From Eonycteris spelaea (lineage: Eukaryota; Chordata; Mammalia; Chiroptera; Pteropodidae), in assembly GCA_003508835.1 (NCBI GenBank), contig PUFA01000182.1:62001-126000 (forward strand): DNA of 64,000 nt, given 5' to 3'. Under the pieces are notes generated by a model that saw only the letters and a program-made list of their open reading frames with translations, was not told the origin of the DNA and made no database searches. The position numbers were made by a program, and so were the translations under genes. Shown in pieces: positions 1-10,740 of this stretch (its first letter is position 1; every line of letters begins with the position of its first letter).

Positions 1-158
1 GGCAAGGGCGGGGCGGGGGGAGTGGAGGGGCGTTGAGGAGGAGACGAAACCCAGAAGTCGGAAAGAGCGGCAGATGAGGTGCGAAGAGGTGAGGGGGCCG
101 TTCGCAGAGAGGAGAAGGGGCAAGGGTTAGACCGAGTGAGAAGGCGCAGGACACTCAC

Positions 159-1057
159 CATCTCGGGCCACCAGCTGCGCGGACGCCCTTCGCCTTGCCC
201 CTGCGGAGGAAAGGCAGACAGTGGATGGAGGGTCCCCGCCCCCTCCCGCAGCCCTGTGAAAAGTGGGGGCCCCAGTGTCCGTGCAGGCCTTGAGCTAGCG
301 CTCCCCTTTCCCTCTGCTCCAAAGGACACACCGAAACACACGCACGCCCGAAGCTGGGCGCTCAACCCGCACCAACCCGTGGGGTCTGCCAGGATTCAGA
401 ACGCAAAAGGCTCCACGGCTCCTTGAAACAGGGTGGTCTTGGGAGGGAAAGGTGGAACCCCCAGGAGTCTGGGGGAGAGCCGAGGCTCTCCGGGAGGTAA
501 GAAAGTGGGGGTCCCTCAATGGTTCGGAATTAAGAAGTGTCCCTCCGGATCCGCGATGGAAAAAAAAAAGGCCCCGCCCTGGGGAGCGGCATGCAAACGG
601 GTCTCGCGGGGTACGAGATGAGAAGGGGTGCCCCCCGAAGTCCTGGATAAAAAAAGGAGTGCCCTCAGGGGCCCGGGAGGGATAGACCGTCCGCCCGGGG
701 TGCAGAGGGCTCAGTCCTGAGTGCGGTACCGAGAAGGGGTCCCAGAGGCGGGTGGGCGTCTCCCCCGGGGCCCAAGTCGGGGAGCATCTCACCTGCAGGG
801 GGCGGGGAGGCGGGTGTTGGTCGGGAGCTTAAGGACCTCGGGAGTCTCGAACTGGGCGCGGGGCTGGCGCCGGGCGAGGCGCGCCGGCGGGCACCAGCTT
901 TTCGACGAAGGGCGAAGGCGGCGCAGGCCACCGCGAGCAGCAGCAGCGCGGCGCTCAGCGCCCAGGTCTGCAGGCGGCAGGTGCGGCAGGTGCGGCCGGC
1001 GTGCGCCGGCGGCCGCGCGGCCTCGGGGTCCAGGACAGCGTCCGAGCCGGAGAGCAT
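159..1057 (-). CDS. TNFSF9: TNFSF9 (4-1BB ligand), exons 1-2, 3' end outside window
   Basis: Type II membrane cytokine of the TNF superfamily that binds TNFRSF9 (CD137) and co-stimulates T cells. Coding exon 1 runs from 1057 down to 793: a cytoplasmic start with the family-like stretch LDPEA, then a hydrophobic membrane anchor (about residues 32-50, WALSAALLLLAVACAAFAL) and a Pro/Ser/Ala-rich stalk. It ends at a CAG|GTGAGA donor. Exon 2 is 200 down to 159 (42 bp), from a TTTCCTCCGCAG acceptor to a GATG|GTGAGT donor. Phase 1 joins the two and gives an AQLVAR motif where human TNFSF9 has AQLVAQ. The TNF-homology domain would be in exon 3, beyond base 1. The ATG is the first one downstream of a TATA box. 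Identity rests on these motifs, the exon pattern and synteny with TUBB4A. Confidence 0.9.
430..770. repeat. Degenerate minisatellite in TNFSF9 intron 1
   Basis: Imperfect repeats of a unit of about 35-45 bp recur, built around a block such as GAAGTGTCCCTCCGGATCC or GAAGGGGTGCCCCCCGAAGTC, with A-runs between copies. No two copies are identical. It fills most of the intron between exons 1 and 2. Confidence 0.5.
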
Positions 1058-1098
1058 GGCGGGCGACGAGTGGTTGCGGGAGCCTCCTGGCTGCGCGC

Positions 1099-1104
1099 TT
1101 TATA
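1099..1104 (-). promoter_or_regulatory. TNFSF9: TATA box of TNFSF9
   Basis: TATAAA on the minus strand, 42 bp before the start codon. It sits in a GC-rich promoter (CpG-dense from about 790 to 1180), so transcription should begin roughly 10-20 bp upstream of the ATG and the 5' UTR would be very short. Confidence 0.7.
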
Positions 1105-1189
1105 CCCTGTGCGGAAGCCTCGCTTTCCGGGGCGGGGCTGGCGGGGACCCCGGCGTCCTGCCCCGCCCCCGCCGGCTGAACTTTTCCTA

Positions 1190-1530
1190 ACTTTCTCTTC
1201 TCTGGATCTCGGTCTGTCATCTGGTCTCTCCCCGCCCTCTGGTCTCTGCCCCGCTGTTTCTCCTTTCTCTCCCTGCGTCTCTGGGCGCCTTTTGTAATTC
1301 TGTCTCTCTCCTTTCCTCTGTGCGTCTCGCACTCTGTGTCCCCGGGGTCTGTTGACCGCATTGGGTCGCAGGGGATGTTTCTTTCCCTCATTATTTCTCT
1401 CTCTTTCTGTCTCTGCTTCTGCGTCTCTCCCCGGCCGACTCTGGCTTTCATTTTCGGACTCTGTGTCTCTCTTTGTCTCCTTCCCCTCCTTGACACTCCC
1501 ACCGAGGCTCCCCCAGGGATCCCCTAAGTC
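1190..1530. other. Pyrimidine-rich TCTCTG tract upstream of TNFSF9
   Basis: Strand-asymmetric sequence made of repeated variants of TCTGTCTCT and CTCTGGTCTC. There is no credible coding frame. It resembles the TG/TC-rich tracts at 8.5 and 23 kb. Confidence 0.45.
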
Positions 1531-1539
1531 CAGCACTCA

Positions 1540-3790
1540 TGCAAAGGGTCAGAAGACAGCCAGGCCTCAGCGCCTTTCTCCTCTGGAGCATAGACCCCAT
1601 GTGGAACCCCGAGGGCCAGGCTTGGCTTTCCCCCCACCCTCCCTCACCTCAGGACCCCTGGGCCTTCCCGGGCCTGCCCCACCCACGCGCCTACACACGC
1701 TTCCTGTCAGGAGCCCCCTCTGGACCCCGAGAGCAGAAGGCTGGAGAGTCCAGGTAGAGAAATTCCCCTAGTAGGAAAAGGACACTCGAGTGAGGCAGAG
1801 GAAATTCAAATTTCCCGTTCACTCGGGCGGGGGCGGGAGGAGGAGCAGAGAAGCAGCCCAAACTTGGCCCAAAAGAGGAAGCAAGCCCGGATTGAGAGGT
1901 GGGAACAAAAGCCCTGGGTTCCCACAGGAGCCTCTGCCCAGACCAGCCGGATGGACACTGATCAACCCCCCTGACCCGACCCGTGCCTCACTTTCCCTCT
2001 GTAAATCAAGAAGGCCAACTGGCGGCTGGTTTCAGGCCCAGCGGGCAAGCAGGGAAAGGCGGGGATTTTGCTCGAATGTCTGCCCTGTGCTCAGTCTTGT
2101 ATTGGGCCTCGCTGGGGAATTACGGAGAGAAAAATCATACCGATACTGGCTCTGGCTCGAGTTGATGTGCAGGTGGTAAACGCTTCCGTTCGTTACACGA
2201 ACGAACGGTTTATAAAGTGTGATGCCCAAATCAGCAGCCGCAGCACGGGAGGCGTTACCAACGCGGACTCTAGCACCCCATCTCTTGATGATGCTCTGGC
2301 AATGGAACTAGTCAGGCAATCAGTGTTCGAATGAGCCCTCCAGAAGATTCGGATGCTTGCCCAAGTCGGAGAACCCACCGCACGGTTCCGAGGTTGTTCC
2401 TCTGCACCGGCATTCAGCCTCCCTGCCTGGAAGGCTCTTTCCCCAGATCGGCAGCCAGCTGACACCTTTTTGCCCTTCACGCCTCAGTTCCAACCGTCCT
2501 CCTGGGTGAGTATGATGAAGGAAACACCAGCCTCTTGCTTTCCCTCTCCCGAAGCCTCGGATGGAGAGAAGAGAACAGGACCCGCACTCTGCCCGCCCCA
2601 GCTGGGCGGATGCTGGCCAACTCCCTGACCCCGCTCCGCCGCAGTGACCGTTCAGCTACTGTTTTAAAACCTGAACCAAACTGGTAAGACAGCAGGGCAG
2701 AAAGCCAAACACAGTTTCCCTTGCAGAATTTCACCACTACCATCCCCCAGGGTTCAGTTCTTGATGACTGCTGTCAACTGTGAAGGAGACTGTGGTGGGT
2801 GGCAGCTGAAATAGAAGACTTTGCTAAAAGTAAGTTTCGAAAAAGAGACATCAGCTTCTCTCCTGCTAACCTAAAAATAAAAAACCTTCCAAAGCAAGAA
2901 GCAACAAGCATTGACTTGAAATCAAGGAGAAATGTTTCTTTGAGGTCAATAAGGAAGCAAAGGCAAGGGGGTACTTATGAGAAAGGAAAGAGGACCGTGG
3001 CATCAGTAGAAGGCAGGCGTTTTCCTCGGCACAGACAACATAAATGAGCGCCGTTAACGCCAAACGACGTTTTAAGTTTCAGTCCAGTAACCATGTCTGC
3101 TGTCTTATCCTTGCAGACAGCCCTTTGCGACACGAGGTTGCTTTAGGCCCAGCCCAAAGGTCACTTTGCCCTGTGTTAACATTCCTAGGGTTTGAGGCAT
3201 GAGACATGCGAGGCAGTTCCTCTGGTTGGCAGCTCCGGCTCCATTTTCAAGTGGCTCCATTTATGTATGTGTTTTCTGACCCTCCCCATCGGGGTGGAAA
3301 AATAACTGGGTTTTTCCCTTCAGAGAGCGGAAATGGCAGAGTTTCTGGTCAGAGGAACGGAACGACAGTCAGTGGTAGAAGAACCCCTCTGAAGACAGGA
3401 ATATTAAGCAAACCTGTGAACTTGAATGCAGGAGCTAACACTTCCCCGCCCGCATCAGGGACCCAGAAGACAGGGTGGTGAAAGACCCATCTCTGAGGAA
3501 TCTGACCAACCAGGAAGGAAGATTCAAAGATACTGAGGCCAGTGGGCCCTCCCCCATGTTGACACCCTGCCAAGAGGCTCACAGGCCACTCTGGGCCACT
3601 GTGTTTATGATGAAGCCTTAGCCCACAGCAGGCCACAGCCAAAGATTGCCTAAGCTGACCAGAAAGAACAAAAAGAGGAAGTCAGAGGACTCAAAAGTCA
3701 CTATCTCTAACAACCCAAACGAAAGTGCACCTCCCTGGGACCCTAGCTTACCTCACACATCAAATTTCCTTGCTGGCTCATCAGCAATCT
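1540..3790. other. Intergenic, no gene recognised
   Basis: I see no conserved reading frame or family motif here. The GC content falls gradually away from the TNFSF9 promoter. The only local structures noted are a short dyad at 1799-1815 and a perfect 9-bp inverted repeat at 2186-2208. Some of this may be old transposon sequence too diverged to name by eye. Confidence 0.5.
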
Positions 3791-3799
3791 GGATATCTT

Positions 3800-3965
3800 A
3801 TTCGTTGACGTGCTTACAATTATTTCCCTCCGAAGAGGGTGTCTTCACTTGCCTCATTTCCCTTCTACCTCCAGTGCCTAGAAAGTTGCAGGCCTCAATA
3901 ATATATACTGCATGAGTGAATGAGCGAGTGAATGAATGAATGAATGGATGGATGAATGAATTATA
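3800..3965 (+). repeat. L2-like 3' end with TGAA tail
   Basis: A segment like the L2 LINE 3' end (cttcacttgcctcatttccc..., cctagaaagttgcaggc) runs into a (TGAATGAA)n tail at about 3915-3962. Confidence 0.55.
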
Positions 3966-3981
3966 GCACAACAACAGCATG

Positions 3982-4270
3982 GGCTCTCGAGGTCAACAAA
4001 CTACAGTCCACAAACTATGAAATTTTCTTTTTAAGTGTCTGGAAAAAAGTCAAAAGAAGGATATATCCTGACATTTACAAATTACGTAAAATTCCAATGC
4101 CAGTGTCCACAAATCAGGTTTTATCGGCACACAGCCATGCTTACTTATTGTCTGTGGTGGCTTTCTTGATACTGTAGCGGAGCCGAGTAGTTGTGACAGA
4201 GATTGGCTCACAAAGCCCAAAATATTTCCTCTGTCTAGTCCATTTCAGGAAAAACTTGCCGCCTCTGCTG
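3982..4270. mobile_element. hAT-Charlie-type non-autonomous DNA transposon
   Basis: Both ends are recognisable: GTCAACAAACTACAGTCC at the left and AGGAAAAACTTGCCG at the right. The interior matches the common mammalian element with an ACACAGCCA block, a TATTGTCTGTGG block and a CAAAGCCCAAAATATTT block. Terminal inverted repeats are degraded. I am sure of the element type but not of its Repbase name. Confidence 0.75.
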
Positions 4271-4274
4271 TAGA

Positions 4275-4425
4275 GTCTTGAATTTCAGCTCTCAAGCGTC
4301 TCGCTGTGTGATCTTGGACAAGCGGCTTTACCTCTCTGGGCCTCACTTTTTATATCTGCTAAAGGGAAATAATCGCTCTCAGGGGGGAGCTGAGCGCTTG
4401 CTGTGAGCAGGGTCAGGCACATTGG
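4275..4425 (+). repeat. MIR SINE
   Basis: Matches the MIR core: gtgtgatcttggacaagcgg, then cctctctgggcctcac, then a diverged tail ending near gggtcaggcacattgg. Confidence 0.75.
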
Positions 4426-4439
4426 TAACACTCAAAACA

Positions 4440-5490
4440 GGCGAGCCGCCATGATCACGGACTCTCGCCCATGACTCGGTGCATCATCGCCCCACTCCGT
4501 GGGTGCAGAAGCCAAGACCCCACAAGCAAGTCTCTTACCAAGGCCCCAGCGAGTGTTCCGAACTCGTCTCCATGCCGAGGGACTTGGCCTAGCTCTGCCC
4601 ACCCCTCCGGGGAGGGGAAACAAAGTCTGGCGGCCTGGGGAAGGCTCAGGCCGCAACCAGGGAGCACCATGACGCGCAGCTGTGGTCGGGACATCTGAGC
4701 CAGGCAGCCCCGCCCACCACGGAGCTGTCAGTCTTAGTCTCCTAGCACCTCTGGCCTCAGCCGGCTCCCTGAGGTGAGCGTGGGCCCATTTTTCTCATCT
4801 CTAGGGGAAAGGCCTGAATCCTCATGCTTATCATCATAGGGCTCAAAGGAGGGGTTGGGCAGGAAGCAGTTGGAGGGGGAAGCACCCCTCTTCCACCTCT
4901 GAGGTCCAATGAGCAGGTACCTCCTCCAGGAGGTGTGCCTTGATTTTTCCTAGAAAAGCTCATCTTTTTCTCTGGGTTCAGATGCCCCTGTGTCCTGCAT
5001 GTGACCTCCCCCAGTGTCAACTTTGGCTGGGCTGGCTCCTCTCTCTCCCCAGGACAAGAGCAAAACCTAACAGAGAATGTTAGTGATGTTACTTAGTACA
5101 CAAGCAAGGGTACTAAGAAAAGAAAGAAAAGAAAAAAAAAAGAAAAGAAAAAAAGACAGAAGGAAGCAAGTGAGATCTGTGGGAGTATTAACGTGTGTTG
5201 AAGGAGGGGAGAGGCACGCAGAGGGGACCGCGGTGTGCACGTTGGCCAAGTCTTTGGAAAAGCTGGGTCCCAGATAGGCTAGGAAAACACGGGCCCTGCC
5301 TGCGCATGAGTGTGTGCACCCGTAGGATTGTATAAATGTCGCAAGGCATGATGGTACCAAGCAAGGACGCTTCGTAGAGTCGGGGTGCATACCCAGCTAC
5401 TCCGGACTTGTATTTCCAATGTGCTGTCGTGAGTTCAGAGACGGGGGAGGGTGTCCATGCATTTGTGGGTGTGTTTCTAGGTGGGTCACA
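4440..5490. other. Intergenic, no gene recognised; purine tract
   Basis: No supported gene. A polypurine tract of AAGAAA-type repeats lies at about 5115-5170. The rest is unique sequence with no family match that I can see. Confidence 0.5.
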
Positions 5491-5492
5491 GC

Positions 5493-5695
5493 AAAGCACA
5501 GGATCCAAACTGCTTGGCTTCAAATCCCAGCTCTGCCCCTTGCTAATTGTGTGATCTTAAGCACATTCCTTCACTTCTCTCTGCCTTGCTTTTCCCATCT
5601 GGGAAATGTGGCTAACACCAGTGCCCACCTCGAAGGAGTAGTGTCCAGAACAGGGAGCCAGAACAGCACCTGGCATACAGTAGGTGTTCTATAGG
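5493..5695 (+). repeat. MIR SINE, nearly full length
   Basis: Contains the MIR series of blocks: tcaaatcccagctctgcccc, gtgtgatcttaagcac, cccatctgggaaatgtgg and the end block gcacctggcatacagtaggt. Confidence 0.85.
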
Positions 5696-5699
5696 GTTA

Positions 5700-6530
5700 G
5701 CCATCGCGGCTGCCCATGGGGCTGATGGTCTGGTGTCTCCGTGAGATCGTATGCAGGGGTTGACCTTGTAGATCAACAACCAAGGTCCAAAACAACCAAG
5801 GTCCAACCAAGGTCCGATACAGTGCACACACATATTGTGTAAGTGTTCAATGAAGAACCAAAACAATGAACCAAAGCTAAATGGTCGCGTTATTTGTCAA
5901 ATGAGTTCAGTAATCGCAGTGTGAAGACTGAGTCATCTCTTTGGGGCTCGATAGACATCTCTAAGGGCTCAGAGAACAGCAAGGCGCAGCTGCTGCCTGC
6001 GGGCTTTGCTTCAGAACAGAGATGCATTTGCATAGCACATTTCCGAACGGTGTATACACAACTGGGGGATTCAGAGCCGAGGCAATGTGGACCTTACACT
6101 GCATATGTTTTCACCCATGTGCATTTTCCTTTGTTTGGGTTTTTTTTATATATATATCAAGCACGGAATCGTGGTCAAATGCACGCACACGAAGAAAGAA
6201 ACCAGTGTCCTCAGCTGCCTGGAAGGGAAAATTTAGCACCTGTGACATCAAAGACAGGAAACTGTGTTTCCCTGTGAAGGACCGTGGAGGCACAGAGACG
6301 GGGAACACCCAGGCATGCCAGAGCTGGGCCCCGGGACCCCTCAGGGGCCCTGCGTGAGGAGCCAGCTCATTCTGCCGGGAAGCGAGCCACCCTGTCCAGG
6401 AAGGAAGCCTCAGCACAGCTGCCACCTGGAAGTGACTCTGCAACTCGCCAGCGAGGCCACCGCCACGTGGACGGGTCCAAGACACCCCGAGACAGGCCAC
6501 GTTTGTACAACGACACAGTTATACAAAGCC
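5700..6530. other. Intergenic, no gene recognised
   Basis: Unique sequence between a MIR and a CA-rich tract. A short internal duplication of CCAAGGTCC/AACCAAGGTCCA occurs at about 5775-5815. No coding frame is supported. Confidence 0.4.
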
Positions 6531-6534
6531 AGAC

Positions 6535-7090
6535 AGACACGCCACGCAGGCACATGCACTCACACTCACACACACTCCCTCACACACTCACACACACACT
6601 GAAACACATACCTGGTCACATAATCAGAGACACAAGAGCAGCCATCAGTGCTAGCCAAGAGGCACACACAAGGACACACACAGGGGTATAAAAGATACAT
6701 ATTTCAGGCCATATATCATCAAGCACAAGGAGAATAGAACAGTCACACACACAACCGCACACAAACCAAAACACTGAGAAAGAAACAATACAGACATATG
6801 CGCAGTCACACAGTGAGACAGGCGGCCAGAGACACAAGCGTAGACACACAAAGTCAGGCACCCAAGCTAGCCACTGGCACACTCAAGGACACACCTGTGG
6901 CTATGGTCACACAGACCCACCAACAGCCTCAGTGAGACTCAAACACTCTAGGAAAGGCAATCAGAGACATATGATGCAGGACCCCCTGAGACCACCAAAG
7001 ACATATAAGTCACACCTGGATGCAGGCGGACCTGGAGAGACCAGCAAGACACACTTGAAACAAAGACACAAAACACACGGTAATACAACC
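6535..7090. repeat. CA-rich degenerate tract (ACACA/AGACAC variants)
   Basis: Irregular array of CACACA, AGACACA, GGCACACA and ACACAAG words over more than 500 bp. The longest clean stretches are near 6560-6600. It is not a simple (CA)n and looks like a decayed tandem array. Its strand-complement equivalent occurs at 8.5-9.1 kb. Confidence 0.65.
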
Positions 7091-7179
7091 AAAGCAACCC
7101 AGGCCTCCCCCACTCCAGTGGAGACCCAGGCGCCATGCTTTAAACCGCCCCAGGTCCGCCACGTCCGTGACGCGATCCA

Positions 7180-8120
7180 GGCCCTCCTGGGAGCCTGTCC
7201 CCTCCTCCCTTGAGGAACTTCTGGGTGTGAGCCGCGGGCGCCCCCTGGTGGACCAGGCGCCTTAGTTCGGAGCTGCGCGCAGTTGGTGGGGAGAGGTGGG
7301 GTGCGTCTAGGCTGAGAGAGAAGAAACGGTGCTTCTAGGTCTCCGCCTCACTCGCGAGGCCCGCAGACGGGGGCCTGGGGCGACAGCCGGCGGGAGCCGG
7401 GTCAGGCAGGGCCTTGGGCACGCGAACAGCGCCGGGAGTAGCAGGAGTGGGACGGAAGCCCCTCGCCAGCCCCAGCTCCGTGCAGCTGCGGGGACCGCGG
7501 AAGACGAAGTGAGCCCGGAGGCGGATCCGCGCTGGCCGGTGCAGGGCTCAGCCGGAGAACCACCACCCAGGAAGCGCCCAGGGTGCGGAATGCCCGTCCC
7601 GAAGACGGCTGGCCTCGCAGGGTGATCACCAATCCCGATGCGCTTTGACCCTAGGAACCCTGAGAAAGGTGGCCTGCCCCTTCCAGAGCTGACCCTGGTC
7701 CCGAAGCCCTGCCCGCTCCCCAGCCCCACCCACTCCCGGTCATTCTCCCTCGGCCCCCTCATTTCCTCGCCACCAGACTCCCGACCCTGCCCACTTCCCC
7801 GTCATTCTCGCTCGCCGCGTGAGCTTCCCACGCCTCACGCGCTCCCCGTCCCTCCCCAGGCCCCGCCCACCCCAGCCGTCCCCTCTCAGGCCCCGCCTAC
7901 CTCCCCAGCCGTCCCCTCTCAGGCCCCGCCTACCTCCCCCAGCCGTCCCCTCTCAGGCCCCGCCCTCTCCGCCCCACCCACGTTTCCGACGCACTTGGTC
8001 CAGCACCACCTCCCGGGGCTCCGCGCTCCCGGGAGATGCGGGTTCCTAGCAGGGAGCTCCCCGGCCCGCCCTCCGCGGGAGGCCCCGGCCCTCGGCCGGC
8101 CGTCTATGTACGGCTCTACA
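7180..8120. promoter_or_regulatory. Orphan CpG island upstream of the PLPP-like relic
   Basis: GC-rich, CpG-dense sequence with GC boxes and no intact gene attached. It ends about 200 bp before the first PLPP-like exon relic on the plus strand, so it may be that gene's former promoter. It contains the tandem repeat at 7856-7972. The island call rests on visible CpG density, not on a computed ratio. Confidence 0.5.
7856..7972. repeat. Tandem repeat, about 33-34 bp unit, roughly 3.5 copies
   Basis: The unit CAGGCCCCGCC(T)ACC TCCCC AGCCGTCCCCTCT recurs with almost no divergence, so it is young or homogenised compared with the other arrays in the window. Each copy carries a GC-box-like CCCCGCC. 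Confidence 0.85.
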
Positions 8121-8489
8121 ATGGACCCTGTCCCTGCCACGGTGGCTTTGGCCACCCAGGCCCCCCTCTCCCCGCTGTGGCTCTAATACTAGTCCGGGTG
8201 GACGCGCCTATCCCGTTGCCCCTACAGTCTATACATTTACCACATACGGTCTTGCCCTTGTCGGAGCTGCTGATCCGGCACCAGGGCCTGTGGCCAGGGA
8301 GCCCGCAGTGGTCACTCCTGCCCACCTGCTGCCGCACTCCCGCGCTGTTTTGGTGACTTTGGACATGTTCTGTCTGCTGTTGGATGAGCCCCTTCCCACC
8401 AGCCTTGAGCCCCGCCCCCCTCGTCCAGACACCCGAGAGGCCTTGGTGGGGTCTGTCTGCCCACCTGTCTTCATCTCAGGGTCGCTAGA

Positions 8490-9080
8490 CTGGGTGCTGG
8501 TGTGTGTGGTTGGTCTGTTTGTTCATCAGCGTGTTTATGGGGTGTCTGGCTCAGTGCGTGTCTGTGTGAGTCAGGGAGAAGGGGACTCCCCACAAGTGTG
8601 ACTTTTGTGTTTTTCCCTGTTTTCCTGATTCTGCATACAGCAACTGTGTGTGTGTGTGTGTGTGTGCATGTGCACACGCGCACGTGCACATGTGTATCTA
8701 GGTCTATCTGTGTCTATACTGGGGTCTGGGTGTAGAACGTATCTGACTATGTGTTTGTGTCTCTCTGGGTCTCTGTGCTGTGTTGGCTTGGGGCAAGTGT
8801 GTTTATTGTGAGTGACTCCTACGCATGCCCTTGGTCTGTAGGAGCCAGTGACCACCCATCTGGGCTGGGGTGGATCCGATGGTGTTTGTGTAACTGGGTG
8901 TGTGTCTGGGTCTATGTGGGCCTATGTGTATTGTGAGTGTATTGCTATATAGTGTGTCTGTGTGTGTATATCAGAGTCTGCATGTCTGGGTCAGACTGTG
9001 CGGTTGTATTTGGCATGCCAGACTCTGTGTGCATGTGTCCATGTGGCCTAACTTGCCTGGGGTCTAGATGTGTGGCTGGT
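8490..9080. repeat. TG-rich degenerate tract with (GT)n core
   Basis: Irregular TGTGTGTCTGGGTCTGTGTG-type words, with a clean (TG)n at about 8646-8666. It lies within intron 1 of the PLPP-like relic. The composition is the strand complement of the 6.5-7.1 kb tract. Confidence 0.65.
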
Positions 9081-9434
9081 ACATGTGTGGGAAAAGCTAG
9101 TGACTAAAGCCCCTTTGCTGGGGAGAGGAGGCCAGGCTGGGCCACTAGGTCTGTCCTCCCAGCCCAGGAAGGGAATCGGGGGCTGTGGGAGGCTGGGTTC
9201 CAGCTGTCCAACTCCTCCAGACTTCAGTGGCAACACAATGACAGGGTCACGAGAGGACTGGGAGGCTGGGAGAGTTTCTTAGAGTAGGTGGGCCTACCTG
9301 CTGGAGACAGGCCCCCACGCCCTTCCTGACTTCAGGCCAGCAGCATCAGGTGACCAGCCCCAAACCCTGCTCAAACACAGCATCCGTACTGATACCTCTC
9401 AGCTCAGTCAGCTACAGAGCCATTTTTTTTCTAG

Positions 9435-9600
9435 GCATGAACACACACACACACACACACATGCACCACCAGCACGACCCACAAACACCTATTCACACCA
9501 TACACACACATGATATGTGCACGCACCAAGACACCCACATCTGCACTCACGCACATCCCCAAGCACACAGATGCACATGTCAGGACATACCCACCCATGA
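9435..9600. repeat. (CA)n microsatellite and CA-rich flank
   Basis: About ten CA units at 9441-9462, followed by looser ACACAC words to about 9590. Confidence 0.75.
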
Positions 9601-10019
9601 ACGGCTCCCTGGGGCTCTGTCCTCCTCTGGCCTTTTGGCCGGACCTCCCTCCAGCCATGTCCAGGCTGTACAGGCACAAGGACAGACCGCGCACGAGGCC
9701 TAAGGAGAGTGAGCGTCCGGGGACCAGTCCATGAGCGAGGTCTCCTCCACCCCCGCAGTCAGCATCCCTCCCCCCATGCTGAGTGACAGCGGCTTGCTAG
9801 CGCACCCCACATTCAGGGCTCCTTTTGCCATGATGCTACAATCAAAACCCCCTGGTGGCTCATGACATTGCCAAGGACACACCACTCATCCCCACGCCTT
9901 TCCAACTCCGCCTCGACAGTGAGGGGCCGGCCACTTACATCCTGCACAGGGGTGACATGCCGCGGGCCACCGTCCCTCTTTTTTCTGGCAAAGTGGGAAC
10001 CCCCCTGTGCGTGGCCTAA

Positions 10020-10740
10020 GACACGAGGAAGTATCGCCTCTTCTTCTTAGTGAAATGGGAAATCTCACTGCTTGACACCATAGGAAAAAACCCTGTCCTC
10101 GAGGAAAAGGTAACCAGAGGAAGTACATCCCCTTTCCCCTAGCGAAAAGGGAAGTCCCATCCCTCATTCACATAAAGCAGGAAGCAGTGCGGCCCCTTTT
10201 GGGGAGTGGGGAAATAGCCACCTTGCAAACACAGAGGGGACATCCTGCCTCTTCCTTCTGGTGAAAAGAGAAGTCCCGCCCCTTTCAGGCGTTCCGTAGA
10301 AAGTCCGTCCTTTTTCCCTGATATAACAGGAAGTCCCACCCCTTTCGGGTATGGGACAAGAAATCCTGCCGTGCTGCCATAAATAGATGCCATCTCACCC
10401 CTTTTCCCGGCATAGCAGGAAGTCCCAGCCCTTTCGGGTACGAGACTCCGTCATGTGTCTGCCATAAAATAGAGGGATGCTCTTTTCTCGGTGAAACGGC
10501 AGGCATGGCCCTTGCCTTGGTAACATAGGAAATCCTACCATTTCGGGCACCATTAGGGGTAGGAGAGTGACCCTGTGTGCGGGCGCGCATGTGCACACGT
10601 GTGCACACATGTGCGTGTGTGTGTGTGTGTGATGAAATGAGAGGCCCCACCCTTTTGCATGGTGTAGTGGGAAACTACACCCTCCTTCCTCTATGAAGTG
10701 GGAAATGCGACCCATCTGAGAAAAAGGGCTGGGAGTTTCC
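10020..10740. repeat. Degenerate minisatellite, GGAAGTCCCACCCCTTTC-type unit
   Basis: Many diverged copies of a unit of roughly 30-40 bp centred on GAAATGGGAAGTCCCACCCC and CTTTTCCC. Examples start near 10149, 10270, 10328 and 10417. A (GT)n interrupts it at about 10605-10632. It lies just upstream of the second PLPP-like exon. Confidence 0.65.

Noticed and set aside
9350..9703. Histidine/threonine-rich open frame
   Set aside because: Translation of a CA microsatellite and its flank.
9744..9850. Candidate second exon of the PLPP-like relic (ASLPPML after a CGCAG acceptor)
   Set aside because: Only the first four residues fit ASLP. The RGFYC and YPY motifs expected next are absent, so the match is probably chance.
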